A DNA stretch of 64,000 nucleotides from Mariniphaga sp041687255 (GCA_041687255.1 JAWLCL010000001.1:248001-312000); one strand, 5' to 3'. Counted from the first letter of the stretch, positions 26,522 through 35,984 are shown. The notes: generated by a model not told the origin, from the sequence alone. Numbers and translations: made by a program.

Positions 26522-26695
26522 GTGGTGGTGGCATGTATCCGTTCATTCCTTTCTGCTGTTTGTCTTTTTAACATAAAATTCATACGCCTCTGCTGCTTTT
26601 TTACCAAATACAAAGCTTATTTCTCACTGTTATTAAGTTCTCTGTACAAATCATGAATTCCAGCTTCCAAACTTGTGGTTAAAAATCCGTTTTAA

Positions 26696-26735
26696 AATAA
26701 TATATTTGAAGATATAAACTGTCAAATATATCATT
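26696..26735. promoter_or_regulatory. Promoter/operator of the PNPOx-like gene: 14-bp inverted repeat
   Basis: Arms AATAATATATTTGA (26696-26709) and TCAAATATATCATT (26722-26735) are complementary at 13 of 14 positions around a 12-nt spacer, and the right arm abuts the ATG at 26736. The left arm contains the -7 element TATATTTG (26701-26708), so this is either an operator or an mRNA hairpin that could mask the start. Confidence 0.65.
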
Positions 26736-27134
26736 ATGGCTAAGTTAACACAGGAAATGAAGGACATGATTGCGTCACAACAATGTTTTCATGCTACAGT
26801 CAGTAAAGACAGAATTCCTAATAATGCGCCAAAACGTTCGACACGTGTGTTCGACGATGAAACCCTCATATTCAATGAAGGTGTGGGAAGGACTACTTAT
26901 CAGAACATACTTGACGGTTCACTTGATGCTGTGGCTGTTGTGAATCGTGAAATAATGGATGGTTACCGGTTTGTTTGTTTTCCGGAGATGCTTACTGAAG
27001 GCGAAATTTTTGATTCATCTGCTGAAATGTCAATAAAAGCAGGTATGCCAAAGCCAAAGGCAGTTGTTTTACTGCATGTCAAAGAAATTTACAGCCTGAA
27101 ACCGGGACCGATGGCTGGTAAAAAGATTGCCTGA
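26736..27134 (+). CDS. Pyridoxamine-5'-phosphate-oxidase-fold protein
   Basis: A 132-residue single-domain flavin-type split-barrel protein (CFHATVSKDRIPNNAPKRSTRVFDDETLIFNEG, of which residues 17-30 resemble the first strands of the fold; then AVAVVNREIMDGYRFVCFP). The short length fits the general PNPOx-like family, which includes FMN- and F420-binding members and proteins with no known reaction, so no substrate is assigned. It is monocistronic, with a striking inverted repeat in front of the start codon. Confidence 0.75.
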   Translation: MAKLTQEMKDMIASQQCFHATVSKDRIPNNAPKRSTRVFDDETLIFNEGVGRTTYQNILDGSLDAVAVVNREIMDGYRFVCFPEMLTEGEIFDSSAEMSIKAGMPKPKAVVLLHVKEIYSLKPGPMAGKKIA

Positions 27135-27403
27135 TGGATTGCAGGACGGCCTGTTTCTAATTTGTTACTGATTATTGCAACAAGAAATCAACTCAGATTT
27201 ATGAAAGCGATGTTGTATTAGTTTATTGATTTCCTGGTTTGGTTTGCAGAAAAACTGGGTATGGCTTATCGCGAAACTGAAATTTGCTTATTTGTAATTT
27301 CCGAATCTGTGGTTTTCCTGTTTATGCTGTTTCCTATTTTCTTGCCGTTTGATCCCGGGATTTAGGTTATTTACTGATTAAACCATATTAAAAACATAGA
27401 GCT

Positions 27404-28561
27404 ATGAAGAAAATTATTTTCCTTATTTTGGTTGCCGTTACTACCTACAGCAGCTATTCGCAGTCACGGTTTAATGGTCTTGATATGAATATGGGTAATC
27501 TGTATCGCATGTCGGATGCTAAAACCCGTTCCATCAGCCCTGAAAATTTCACAGGAGAGAAGGGGAAAGGTGGAATGGCCATTCCCGATACCAATGCATC
27601 AGTGAACACTGCCAATGCCACACATGCAGCACGTGATCTGGGGCAGGGATGGAAGGTAAATCCTTTTATCCGGATTAAGCCGGGCGAGACATTCACCCTT
27701 GCCGAGATTGAAGGGCCCGGCGCTATTCAGCACATCTGGATGACACCTACCGGAAACTGGAGGTTTTCAATCATCCGTTTTTATTGGGACGATGAGGAAA
27801 CCCCATCGGTTGAAGTTCCGGTTGGCGATTTTTTCGGTATGGGCTGGGGGGAATATGCCCCGCTCAGCTCGCAGGCCGTTTGTGTTAATCCGGGCAGCGC
27901 CTTTAACTGCTACTGGCCAATGCCTTTTCGGAAGAAGTGCAGGATAACAATGGAAAACATCAACGATCAGGATGAGATGAGGCTTTATTACCAGGTTGAT
28001 TATACCCTTACCGAGGTACCCGATGATGCTGCATATTTTCATGCCCAGTTCAGACGGGCCAATCCGAACGAAAATTCTGTTTACACCATAATGGATAACA
28101 TTAAAGGCAAAGGTCATTTTGTTGGGCTTTACATGGCCTGGGGAGTAAACAATAATGGCTGGTGGGGTGAAGGTGAAATAAAGTTTTTTATGGATGGTGA
28201 CGGAGAATTTCCTACCATCTGCGGTACTGGCACTGAAGATTATTTTTGCGGTTCATATAACTTCGACCGCAACGGACAATACACAGTTTATAATACTCCT
28301 TATGCAGGCCTTCATCAGGTTATTCGACCTGATGGAAATTATAAATCACAGCAAAGGTTTGGTCTTTACCGCTGGCACATTATGGACCCTGTCCGTTTTG
28401 ACAATGATCTTAGGGTAACCATTCAGGACCTGGGATGGAGGCATGGCGGCAGATACCTCCCACAGGAGTCGGATATTGCTTCAGTTGCCTTTTGGTATCA
28501 ATCGGAACCACATGCTAAATTTCCTAAACTTCCGGATTGGAAAGAACTGGAAGTGAACTAA
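27404..28561 (+). CDS. GH172 / DUF2961 family secreted glycoside hydrolase
   Basis: A 385-residue exported protein; the signal peptide ends YSSYSQ near residue 20. DUF2961/GH172 signatures are clear: the GPGAIQHIWMT segment, VPVGDFFGMGWGEYAP, the MAWGVNNNGWWGEGEIKFF core and GTGTEDYFCGSYNF with the acidic residues of the family's active site. GH172 enzymes characterised elsewhere act on alpha-D-fructofuranosides or alpha-D-arabinofuranosides; which one applies here is open. It heads a plausible unit with a DUF6786 lipoprotein and a FucP-type importer. Confidence 0.9.
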   Translation: MKKIIFLILVAVTTYSSYSQSRFNGLDMNMGNLYRMSDAKTRSISPENFTGEKGKGGMAIPDTNASVNTANATHAARDLGQGWKVNPFIRIKPGETFTLAEIEGPGAIQHIWMTPTGNWRFSIIRFYWDDEETPSVEVPVGDFFGMGWGEYAPLSSQAVCVNPGSAFNCYWPMPFRKKCRITMENINDQDEMRLYYQVDYTLTEVPDDAAYFHAQFRRANPNENSVYTIMDNIKGKGHFVGLYMAWGVNNNGWWGEGEIKFFMDGDGEFPTICGTGTEDYFCGSYNFDRNGQYTVYNTPYAGLHQVIRPDGNYKSQQRFGLYRWHIMDPVRFDNDLRVTIQDLGWRHGGRYLPQESDIASVAFWYQSEPHAKFPKLPDWKELEVN

Positions 28562-28719
28562 TTTTAATAAGCTCTTGGGGTTATGGTGGAAATTTTATTT
28601 CCTTTCCGATATCAGGATGCTGTTTCTTTGTAAATCAAATTTTGCAGAAGAAATTTACTTCAGGGGAATATAAGTAATGTATTTTTATGTGTTATGAAAA
28701 CCATTAAAAAAAAGCAGCG

Positions 28720-29985
28720 ATGAATCTTGCTAATATAAAGATCCTGTCGAAAGCATGTGCAATCTTTTTAGTTCTTTCTGTTGCCTGTGCTTCTCCGGGA
28801 AATAAAAATATGAATAACATTAACAGTGAGGAAATGGAATCTGAAAAAGGAACATACGGATATGATTTGGATTTTTTTACAAGGAATGATGTTGAGATTA
28901 TCGAACTGAAAGACAGTGCATCCAAGGCCTGCATCCTGCTGGCTCCCGGTTACCAGGGCAGGGTAATGACTTCATCGGCCAACGGCAGAGAAGGAGCAAG
29001 CTACGGTTGGGTCAACCATAAATTAATCGAATCGGGTGAAGTGAATGAACAGTTCAATCCTGTTGGAGGGGAAGAACGTTTCTGGCTGGGACCTGAAGGA
29101 GGGCCTTTTTCAATTTATTTTAATCAGGGAAAAGAGCAGGTTTTTGAGAATTGGAATGTTCCTGATGTCATTGATACCGAACGTTTCGATATCAAAGAGA
29201 AGGCTTCCGAGAGTGTAACTTTTATAAAAAACACTACCCTGAATAATGCTTCGGGGACCGAATTCACTATGGGGATTGAAAGAACAGTCAGCCTGATATC
29301 GGGCAATCAGCTGGAATCTTTTTTTAATACAGCTTTCCCCGGGAATGTTTTCGATATTGTGGCCTACCGGTCGGTCAATACAATTACAAACAAAGGAAGT
29401 AACGACTGGAAGAAAGAAGACGGACTGCTGTCAATCTGGATGTTGTGCATGTTCAGTCCCTCACCCACAACAACAGTGTTCATACCCTATCGTGAAGAGG
29501 GTGAAGGACCAATTGTAAACGATGATTATTTCGGGAAAGTACCTTCCGACAGGATGATTGTTGATGACGGAGCGGTATATTTTAAAATTGACGGAGCTTA
29601 CAGGAGCAAGATTGGTATTCCACCCGGAAGGGCAAAAGAGCTTTGCGGAAGTTACGACTCCGCCAGTAAAACACTTACCCTTGTCTGGGCATCATTGCCT
29701 TCAGAGCCTGAAGCCTATGTGAACTCGAAATGGGGAAATCAGGACAATCCCTATGACGGAGATGTAATTAATGCTTATAATGACGGACCGGTAGACGATG
29801 GCACTATTATGGGACCTTTCTATGAAATTGAAACATCATCACCGGCAGCCGACCTTCAAACCGGAGAATCGCTCACTCATACGCAGATAGTCGTACATGT
29901 ACAGGGCAGGGAAGAGGACCTGGCAAAGCTGGTGGATGAACTATTTGGAATCAGCCTGAATGAAATTGCTTCAAAATTTAGATAA
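28720..29985 (+). CDS. DUF6786 family lipoprotein
   Basis: A 421-residue lipoprotein; the lipobox is SVAC with Cys at residue 23. The family's typical beginning is visible (DLDFFTRNDVEIIELKD, then ILLAPGYQGRVMTSSANG), as is GGEERFWLGPEGGPFSIYF. The long beta-rich body recalls aldose-epimerase-like or carbohydrate-binding sandwiches, but no catalytic assignment is possible. It lies 158 nt after the GH172 gene, and its 3' end is followed after 13 nt by the sugar transporter. A role in sugar capture or processing at the cell surface is inferred. Confidence 0.82.
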   Translation: MNLANIKILSKACAIFLVLSVACASPGNKNMNNINSEEMESEKGTYGYDLDFFTRNDVEIIELKDSASKACILLAPGYQGRVMTSSANGREGASYGWVNHKLIESGEVNEQFNPVGGEERFWLGPEGGPFSIYFNQGKEQVFENWNVPDVIDTERFDIKEKASESVTFIKNTTLNNASGTEFTMGIERTVSLISGNQLESFFNTAFPGNVFDIVAYRSVNTITNKGSNDWKKEDGLLSIWMLCMFSPSPTTTVFIPYREEGEGPIVNDDYFGKVPSDRMIVDDGAVYFKIDGAYRSKIGIPPGRAKELCGSYDSASKTLTLVWASLPSEPEAYVNSKWGNQDNPYDGDVINAYNDGPVDDGTIMGPFYEIETSSPAADLQTGESLTHTQIVVHVQGREEDLAKLVDELFGISLNEIASKFR

Positions 29986-29998
29986 CCGACCAGGTGAC

Positions 29999-31441
29999 AT
30001 GGAAAACAAACAAATCATTCCCAGGGGAATAATCTGGCCATTCATACTTCTTACTTCACTTTTTTTTGCATGGGCCATTCCCAATAATCTTACCGACACA
30101 ATGCTTGCTGCCTTTAAGCGGATTATGAGCCTTACCGATTCAAAAACTACATGGATACAACTGGCCTGTTATCTTTTTGGCTATGGCGGATTTGCTTTAC
30201 CTGCTGCTCTGTTTATAAAGAAATATACCTATAAGTCGGGGGTAATGCTTGGGCTGGGGATGTATGCTCTGGGCGCCTTCATGTTTTACCCTGCTATGTT
30301 GACAGCAGGAAATAATGTTAACATCAGCTTTATGATGTTTCTCTTCGCGCTGGTGATCCTTTTTGCAGGGCTGTCTATTCTTGAAACTTCAGCCAACTCC
30401 TATGTTTATGCCATTGGCCCGGAGCAGACAGGTACCCAGCGCCTAAATTTTGCCCAGGCTTTCAACCCCTTTGGAGCAATTACCGGTGTTGTGTTGAGTC
30501 AGGTATTTGTATTGTCGCAGCTAAGCACAATGACTGCCGATGAAAGAACTGCACTGCCTGCAAATGAACTGGTGCAAATACAGGCCGGCGAATTATGGGC
30601 GGTTACAGCTACCTATATCGGCCTAGGACTTGTAATGGTGGGCCTGCTGCTGGCAATTTACTTTACCCGTATGCCTTATGCCAAAGAGGAGGATAAGGCG
30701 CTTGATTTTAAAGGTACCTTCCGGCGTCTGAAGAGAAACAGAAATTACATGTGGGGGGTTATCGCCCAGTTTTTTTATGTGGGGGCACAAATAGCAGTGT
30801 GGTCATTTATTATCCGGTATGTCATGCAACAGTTGCAGCTGGATGCTGTTGTTGCTCAATTGGGCAATAACGCTTCACCTGAAGAGATTATTAGCCGGCT
30901 TAGAAACATCGAGCCATTAGCTGCCGGTTTTTATAACCTAACTGAATTTATGGGCATCAAGGCCTTTCTGCCTCGTACGGCTGAGCAGGCCGGAGCCACC
31001 TATTACATTCTCTCCCTGGTGCTTTTCGTAATTGGCAGGTTTGCCTTCACCGGGTTAATGAAATATTTCAAACCGCGTACACTGCTGACAGCGCTCTCAA
31101 TTCTGGCGATTATCCTGACCCTGATAACCATTTACGGGAGTGGGTGGACAGGGATTTATGCGTTGATAGGAATTTCAGGTTGTATGTCAATTATGTTTCC
31201 CACAATTTATGGGTTGGGGATTGCCGGGTTGGGCAATGATACAAAAATCGGAGGAGCCGGTATGATAATGGCTATTGCCGGGGCGGCTGTATTAACCCAG
31301 ATACAGGGTATTGTGTCCGACCAGTCGGGAAGTATTAAAATTGCTTTCTGGGTGCCGGCAGTTGCCTTCATTATTATTGCCTGGTACAGTGCTGTGGTCA
31401 GCAAGGACAGGTTTAAAAGTGCGAAAGTGAATAAAAAATGA
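29999..31441 (+). CDS. MFS sugar transporter, L-fucose permease (FucP) type
   Basis: Proton-driven sugar uptake across the inner membrane, 480 residues, about 12 transmembrane helices. It has the FHS-family pattern: WPFILLTSLFFAWAIPNNLTDTM in helix 1, LSILETSANSYVYAIGPEQTGTQRLNFAQAFNPFG in helices 4-5 (only the central motif ETSANSY is cited as diagnostic), and VMQQLQLDA after helix 7. I chose the ATG at 29999; a start at 29960 would overlap the DUF6786 gene by 26 nt and add non-conserved residues. Fucose itself is not proven as substrate. Confidence 0.9.
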   Translation: MENKQIIPRGIIWPFILLTSLFFAWAIPNNLTDTMLAAFKRIMSLTDSKTTWIQLACYLFGYGGFALPAALFIKKYTYKSGVMLGLGMYALGAFMFYPAMLTAGNNVNISFMMFLFALVILFAGLSILETSANSYVYAIGPEQTGTQRLNFAQAFNPFGAITGVVLSQVFVLSQLSTMTADERTALPANELVQIQAGELWAVTATYIGLGLVMVGLLLAIYFTRMPYAKEEDKALDFKGTFRRLKRNRNYMWGVIAQFFYVGAQIAVWSFIIRYVMQQLQLDAVVAQLGNNASPEEIISRLRNIEPLAAGFYNLTEFMGIKAFLPRTAEQAGATYYILSLVLFVIGRFAFTGLMKYFKPRTLLTALSILAIILTLITIYGSGWTGIYALIGISGCMSIMFPTIYGLGIAGLGNDTKIGGAGMIMAIAGAAVLTQIQGIVSDQSGSIKIAFWVPAVAFIIIAWYSAVVSKDRFKSAKVNKK

Positions 31442-31460
31442 TTGGGTTTAAAAGAGCTGC

Positions 31461-31482
31461 ATGGCTTGGTGCCATTTTTTTT
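31461..31482 (+). terminator. Terminator after the FucP-type gene
   Basis: A short stem, ATGGC-TTGGT-GCCAT, is followed directly by eight T residues, 20 nt after the stop. Confidence 0.6.
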
Positions 31483-31643
31483 GTTTTAAGATTCAACAGC
31501 TTTTTTGCAGTAATTGTACTGAAATAAAATTTATACTTCGATAATTTTAAAAAGAAACAATTTTGTATCTTTTCTTATACCGGAAGCAGTTTGATTCGAC
31601 TCTTCATGCCGGAACAAATGAGCGAAATTAACACATAAGGAGT

Positions 31644-32183
31644 ATGGAAAGACAAGTGATGATGTTCATTGCCATGAGCCTTGACGGGTACATAGCCAAA
31701 CCTGACGGCAATATTGAATTTTTGTCCATGGTTGAAACGGCAGGTGAAGATTACTGTTATGCTGATTTTCTGAACGGTATTGATACCATAATCTGGGGCA
31801 GAAAAACTTTTGATAAGGTGCTTTCCATGGAGGGTGAAGTGCCGCATAAGAACAAAAAGGTATATGTGATTTCCAGGACAAGGACTGGAAAAAATGGTCA
31901 TGTTGAATACTGTTCCGATGTGATACAGCTGGTAAAGCAACTGAAGCAGGAAAAGGGCAAGAATATTTATTGTGACGGGGGAAGCGAGATTGTAGCAATC
32001 ATGTTAAAACACTCACTTATCGACCGAATTATTGTTTCTGTGATACCTCATCTGCTCGGTAATGGCATCCGCTTATTCCGGGAAGGATTACCAGAACAGG
32101 TACTTATGTTCAGGCAGAGTATAACCTATCCGTCTAAACTGGTTCAACTCTGGTACGACGTGGTAAAAAAAGAAAAGAAATAA
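31644..32183 (+). CDS. Dihydrofolate-reductase-fold protein (RibD C-terminal family)
   Basis: A 179-residue cytosolic reductase-like protein. The fold signature is clear: MFIAMSLDGYIAKPDGNIEFL at the N-terminus, TIIWGRKTFDKVLSM, then NIYCDGGSEIVAIMLKHSLIDRIIVSVIPHLLGNGIRLF (GG of the NADPH site within). Such stand-alone members are often called dihydrofolate reductase family without proof of that activity. An AAGGAG sequence precedes the start, unusual in this window. It is followed after 2 nt by a YdeI-like gene, so the two are cotranscribed. Confidence 0.88.
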   Translation: MERQVMMFIAMSLDGYIAKPDGNIEFLSMVETAGEDYCYADFLNGIDTIIWGRKTFDKVLSMEGEVPHKNKKVYVISRTRTGKNGHVEYCSDVIQLVKQLKQEKGKNIYCDGGSEIVAIMLKHSLIDRIIVSVIPHLLGNGIRLFREGLPEQVLMFRQSITYPSKLVQLWYDVVKKEKK

Positions 32184-32185
32184 AG

Positions 32186-32746
32186 ATGATGGAACCGGTA
32201 TTTTTTGCAAATCAATTCGAATTCCGAAAATGGCTGGAGCACAATTACTATAAGGAAACTGAACTGCTTGTTGGTTACTATAAAGTAAACAGTGGTAAAC
32301 AAAACATGACCTGGTCGCAGTCGGTTGACCAGGCACTTTGCTTTGGATGGATTGACGGCATCCGCAGGTCAATTGATGAATACAGTTATAGCATTCGTTT
32401 TACTCCCAGGAGGCCAAACAGTAAATGGAGCTCTGTTAATTTGAAAAAAGTGGAATCGTTGCTGCAGCAGAACCTTATGCATCCATCGGGTATTAAAAGC
32501 TACGCAAGCAGGAAGGTGGAACATTCAGGAACTTACAGCTACGAAAAGAATCCCGGGAAATTGCCGGCTGATTTTGAGTCTCCTTTTAAAGCCAACAAAA
32601 AGGCATGGGCTTTTTTTAATGCACAGGCACCGTCATACCGCAAAACTGTTATCCGGTGGATTATGGATGCCAAACAGGAGAGCACCAGGCAGCGCAGGTT
32701 GGAAAAGACAATTACACAAAGTGAAGCCGGCAGGAAGATATATTAA
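32186..32746 (+). CDS. YdeI/OmpD-associated family protein
   Basis: A 186-residue soluble, basic protein of the YdeI family: FRKWLEHNYYKETELLVGYYKV, SVDQALCFGWIDGIRRSIDEY, then FTPRRPNSKWSSVN, and a helical C-terminus typical of the group (RKTVIRWIMDAKQESTRQRR, shown in part). Molecular function is not established; some relatives were linked to bacteriocin or peptide resistance. It starts 2 nt after the DHFR-fold gene. Confidence 0.87.
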   Translation: MMEPVFFANQFEFRKWLEHNYYKETELLVGYYKVNSGKQNMTWSQSVDQALCFGWIDGIRRSIDEYSYSIRFTPRRPNSKWSSVNLKKVESLLQQNLMHPSGIKSYASRKVEHSGTYSYEKNPGKLPADFESPFKANKKAWAFFNAQAPSYRKTVIRWIMDAKQESTRQRRLEKTITQSEAGRKIY

Positions 32747-32879
32747 AAGCAAATAGTATCCACAATTCGCTTTAGGTAATTTCAGGCGCAGTAAGCAATG
32801 GGTGAGCTTTAGACAGCTGATTTTACCACTTCCTGAATTCCTCAGGTTGTATGACTTTTATGAAAATTTCTTTTGCACA

Positions 32880-33392
32880 TTAAAAAAGTTGATCGGATTC
32901 TTTTTTCAGATGTTCAAAGACTTCATAAACGATGGGACAGGTTTCGCAGTTCTTATGCGACAGTTCAAATATCTGGATAAAACGTTTCCTGTCGGTATGG
33001 GGGTATTCACGACAAGCTTTAGGTCTGTTTTCATAAACTATGCAATAATTGTCGGGAAGTAAAAACGGGCAAGGATGGTCCCTGAAAACAAAATCATTAT
33101 CCTCATCAATTTCAACATATTGTTCGATGAAAGCTGAGGGTTTTATTTTCAGGTGTTTTGCCAGCCTGTCGATGTCTTTATCTGTCAGGCGCGGCCCGAT
33201 GGTTTTGCAGCAGTTGGCACAGTCGAGGCAGCTAAAAATTGCAAATAAATCGTCATGCATTTGATGCACTACATCATCGAGGTTTTTTGGTTTCTTCTTT
33301 TTTAAATGCTTGATTAACCCTTTTATTTCTTTCCTTGATTTTTTTGTAAGTAGCGCCAATTCTTCCGGAGTTTTATATTGGATGGGTTTCAT
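32880..33392 (-). CDS. YkgJ-family cysteine-cluster protein
   Basis: A 170-residue protein with a cysteine cluster that probably binds zinc or iron-sulfur: CLDCANCC in the first half, then CPFL, CIVYENRPKACREYP and CETCP. These spacings are typical of the YkgJ/CxxCxxCC family. No enzymatic role is known. The start codon directly abuts the stop of the EamA transporter gene (TAAATG), so both are on one message. The first 50 residues are Lys-rich and helical. Confidence 0.88.
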   Translation of the reverse strand: MKPIQYKTPEELALLTKKSRKEIKGLIKHLKKKKPKNLDDVVHQMHDDLFAIFSCLDCANCCKTIGPRLTDKDIDRLAKHLKIKPSAFIEQYVEIDEDNDFVFRDHPCPFLLPDNYCIVYENRPKACREYPHTDRKRFIQIFELSHKNCETCPIVYEVFEHLKKESDQLF

Positions 33393-34313
33393 TTATACCT
33401 GCGATATTTCAATGGTTTCCTGTTTGGGTGTTTTTTTTCTTCCTGCTTGTGCAAGAAACAGACCGGTTATCACCACCCCTATTCCCGTTATTTTCTGAAA
33501 ATCCATTCCTTCATTCAACACAAAAAATGAGAGGATTGCCACAAAAACAGGAATCAGGTTTACGAAGGTGTTGGAGCGGTTTACGCCCAGGTGTCTTATG
33601 CTCTGGGTAAAGAAGATGAATGCCAGAGTGGAGGCAAATACTGCCAGAAGGACAATTGCTCTGAATGCCTGCGGATGAAAGGGAGTGGCTAGAAAATCGC
33701 GAAAATCAAGAAAAAGCCAGATTGGTAAGAAAAGTACAATGCCAATAATGTTCTGATAGGCTATGATTGTCAGGGTATTGTATCTGTACACAACCTTTCT
33801 CAGTACAATTGAATAGGCAATGGCTGCAAACACTGCAATAAATTCAAGCCCGACTCCAAGTGGCGAGGCATCGAAGCGGAAAGAACTGTTTAGAACAACC
33901 AGCCCTACTCCTATGAAAGAAAAAATAAATCCCAGAATATTTTTCAGGCTTACCCTTTCGCGAAAAAAATACCAGGCAGCAATGGGTGAAAGCAAGGGTA
34001 TGGTGGCAACAATCACTGCTGCAACAGTTGAAGAAACATACAACAGCCCGTAACTCTCCCCCAGAAAATATAGGAACGGCTCAAAGAAAGCCATCAGTAC
34101 AAAAAGTTTAAAATCTTTCAGTGTAGGCTTCTGTAACCGCTTAAGTGACCAGGAAATAATTAAAATAAGTACAACAGAAATTATAAGTCTGAAAAGCACT
34201 ACAGTAATGGGTTTATAAGCCAGGTAGGCTATTTTGAACCATACAAATGAAAAGCTCCAGAAGAAGACTGCCCCCAATGCCGAGAAATAAGCCAGAATAT
34301 CTTTATTTTTCAT
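33393..34313 (-). CDS. EamA-family (DMT) permease
   Basis: A 306-residue inner-membrane protein with about ten transmembrane helices in two EamA repeats (residues about 8-140 and 150-290). Segments such as VFFWSFSFVWFKIAY in the first and the second-repeat end VFVAILSFFVLNEGMDFQKITGIGVVI (part) are typical of drug/metabolite exporters. The transported compound is unknown. The last ten residues are polar, after a Lys-rich turn. It is upstream of and contiguous with the YkgJ-type gene. Confidence 0.9.
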   Translation of the reverse strand: MKNKDILAYFSALGAVFFWSFSFVWFKIAYLAYKPITVVLFRLIISVVLILIISWSLKRLQKPTLKDFKLFVLMAFFEPFLYFLGESYGLLYVSSTVAAVIVATIPLLSPIAAWYFFRERVSLKNILGFIFSFIGVGLVVLNSSFRFDASPLGVGLEFIAVFAAIAYSIVLRKVVYRYNTLTIIAYQNIIGIVLFLPIWLFLDFRDFLATPFHPQAFRAIVLLAVFASTLAFIFFTQSIRHLGVNRSNTFVNLIPVFVAILSFFVLNEGMDFQKITGIGVVITGLFLAQAGRKKTPKQETIEISQV

Positions 34314-34355
34314 CTAATGAATAATAGGCCGCAAAAATAACCTTTTGCTTCAATA

Positions 34356-35786
34356 TTATGAAGCTGGTTGAAGCACAACTGCTTTCTTTTTTCCGATAAA
34401 ATGAAATAAGAAATAGATGAAGAATGCCAGCAGAATGCCGTATATATTTGCATCGAGACCAAAAGGCATTTTTACACCGCTTAAAATGAGCGTAAGGGTA
34501 GTGGTGCCTCCGGCTATCATTGCCCAGAGAGCACCCCGATTATTCGGTTGTTTAAGAAAGACGCCTGCAATTACAGGGATAAAAAGTCCTGAAACCATAA
34601 ATGAATAAGAATGCAGCATGAGCTCAAGCACATTGGGCACTTTCCAGGCGATCAGTATGGCTGCAAAACCAAGGATAAGTGTAATGCCTTGCGATAACAG
34701 CATTATTTTTTTTGATTTATGCTTTCCGAAAATATCGGTAATTACATTTCCTGAAGCAGCCATCAGACAGCTGTCGGCGGTAGACATTATTGCCGAAAAA
34801 TAAGCCGACAGGATTAGTCCGGTGAGGCCAACCGGCAAGACAGTTCTTAATAGTATGGGTAATCCCATTTCAGGGTCAATTGTGCCGGCGGATTCTGCTC
34901 CTATCATCCCGTTTAAAAAGGCCACCCGGGCAAACAACCCCAATATTACACCAGTGAATGCCATTACCGGGTACTCAAAAAGGCCGGCAATGAACCACGC
35001 CTTTTGGGCATTCTTCTTATCTCCGGCAGCATAAATCCGCTGATAAAGCGTCATCCCGATAAACCATATGGGAACAATGGTAATAAACCAATTAACCATC
35101 TGTTGCCAGGAAATGTTGCCCAATGAAAAAAATTCCGGCGGAAGTGTCTGCACCAGTGTATCATATCCTCCAATGGCAAAATAACTTAAGGGAATGGCAA
35201 TGAAAATCAGTCCCGCCATTAGCAGAATCCACTGAATGGTATCGGTAAAGATAACAGCCTTAATGCCTCCGATTGAAGTATAGACAACAGCAATGACTCC
35301 CATAAGTATTAGTGCGTTTTGTAACGTGATATTGGGAAAAGTTGCCGATGCCAGTTTAGCCCCGGCCAGCATTTGTGAGCTTGTAAATCCAAGGTAACCA
35401 ATTGCCGAAATAATTCCGGCCATAAGCGCCACCTTGCTGTTAAACAGTTGCTTCAGGAACTGGGGGAAAGTCAGAAAGTTGTGCTTTGCTGCCATTTTCG
35501 ATACCTTGGGTATCAGGACCACTGCACTGACCCAGGCTCCGATGAGGCCTGTGAAGAGCAACCAGGTTCCGGAAATGCCCATAATAAAACCAAGACCCCC
35601 TAGTCCGATGGAAAATCCACCCCCTACATCTGTGGCTACTACCGATAAACCGATATGGAAGTGACCGATTTTTCTTCCTCCTACATAATAATCTTCGGCC
35701 GACTGGTTGGTAAACATGAAGTAAACACCAATTCCCAGCATTGCCAGCAGGTAAATACCAAAAATCAGATAATCGAGCCAGTGCAT
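34356..35786 (-). CDS. Sodium:solute symporter (SSS family)
   Basis: A 476-residue Na+-coupled importer with about 13 transmembrane helices. SSS-family features include the start DYLIFGIYLLAMLGIGVYF, the SAEDYYVGGRKIG loop after helix 1, the VVATDVGGGFSIGLGG segment of helix 2, and the YTSIGGIKAVIFTDTIQWILL region (part). The closest known groups carry proline, pantothenate or organic acids; substrate unknown. It is the last gene of a run starting at ablA and is separated from the winged-helix gene by only 3 nt, which suggests a link to osmolyte or lysine metabolism. Confidence 0.9.
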   Translation of the reverse strand: MHWLDYLIFGIYLLAMLGIGVYFMFTNQSAEDYYVGGRKIGHFHIGLSVVATDVGGGFSIGLGGLGFIMGISGTWLLFTGLIGAWVSAVVLIPKVSKMAAKHNFLTFPQFLKQLFNSKVALMAGIISAIGYLGFTSSQMLAGAKLASATFPNITLQNALILMGVIAVVYTSIGGIKAVIFTDTIQWILLMAGLIFIAIPLSYFAIGGYDTLVQTLPPEFFSLGNISWQQMVNWFITIVPIWFIGMTLYQRIYAAGDKKNAQKAWFIAGLFEYPVMAFTGVILGLFARVAFLNGMIGAESAGTIDPEMGLPILLRTVLPVGLTGLILSAYFSAIMSTADSCLMAASGNVITDIFGKHKSKKIMLLSQGITLILGFAAILIAWKVPNVLELMLHSYSFMVSGLFIPVIAGVFLKQPNNRGALWAMIAGGTTTLTLILSGVKMPFGLDANIYGILLAFFIYFLFHFIGKKKAVVLQPAS

Positions 35787-35789
35787 AAT

Positions 35790-35984
35790 TTATTCAGAGT
35801 CGGAACTTAATTTATATTGCAGAGGCCGGTAAGTGCGTTTGATAACCCCTTTTGAAAGTAGTTTATTCGTAATTTCCAACCCATTTGTATAGGATAGTTT
35901 AAGTTCTTTAATCACTTCTCCCAAAAAGCTGGGCCCCTTCTCATCAAGAAAATCAATTATTTGTTTTTCTGTTTTTTTGCTCAT
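35790..35984 (-). CDS. Small winged-helix-like protein
   Basis: A 64-residue protein (start MSKKTEKQII at 35984; a longer frame from 36005 would overlap nothing but adds MDKKTNI). The sequence reads as a single winged helix: IIDFLDEKGPSFLGEVIKEL, LEITNKLLSKGVIKRTY, then a beta wing PLQYKLSSD. It probably binds DNA or acts as a regulatory partner. It is 3 nt upstream of the symporter and 13 nt downstream of the small cysteine protein, so it belongs to the abl operon. Confidence 0.72.
   Translation of the reverse strand: MSKKTEKQIIDFLDEKGPSFLGEVIKELKLSYTNGLEITNKLLSKGVIKRTYRPLQYKLSSDSE

Noticed and set aside
29960..29999. Upstream start for the FucP-type transporter
   Set aside because: The added residues overlap the DUF6786 gene end and are not part of the family; the ATG at 29999 sits just before the conserved N-terminus.
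32802..33062. 86-codon plus-strand frame
   Set aside because: Mostly antisense to the YkgJ-type cysteine-cluster gene, whose motifs are clear.
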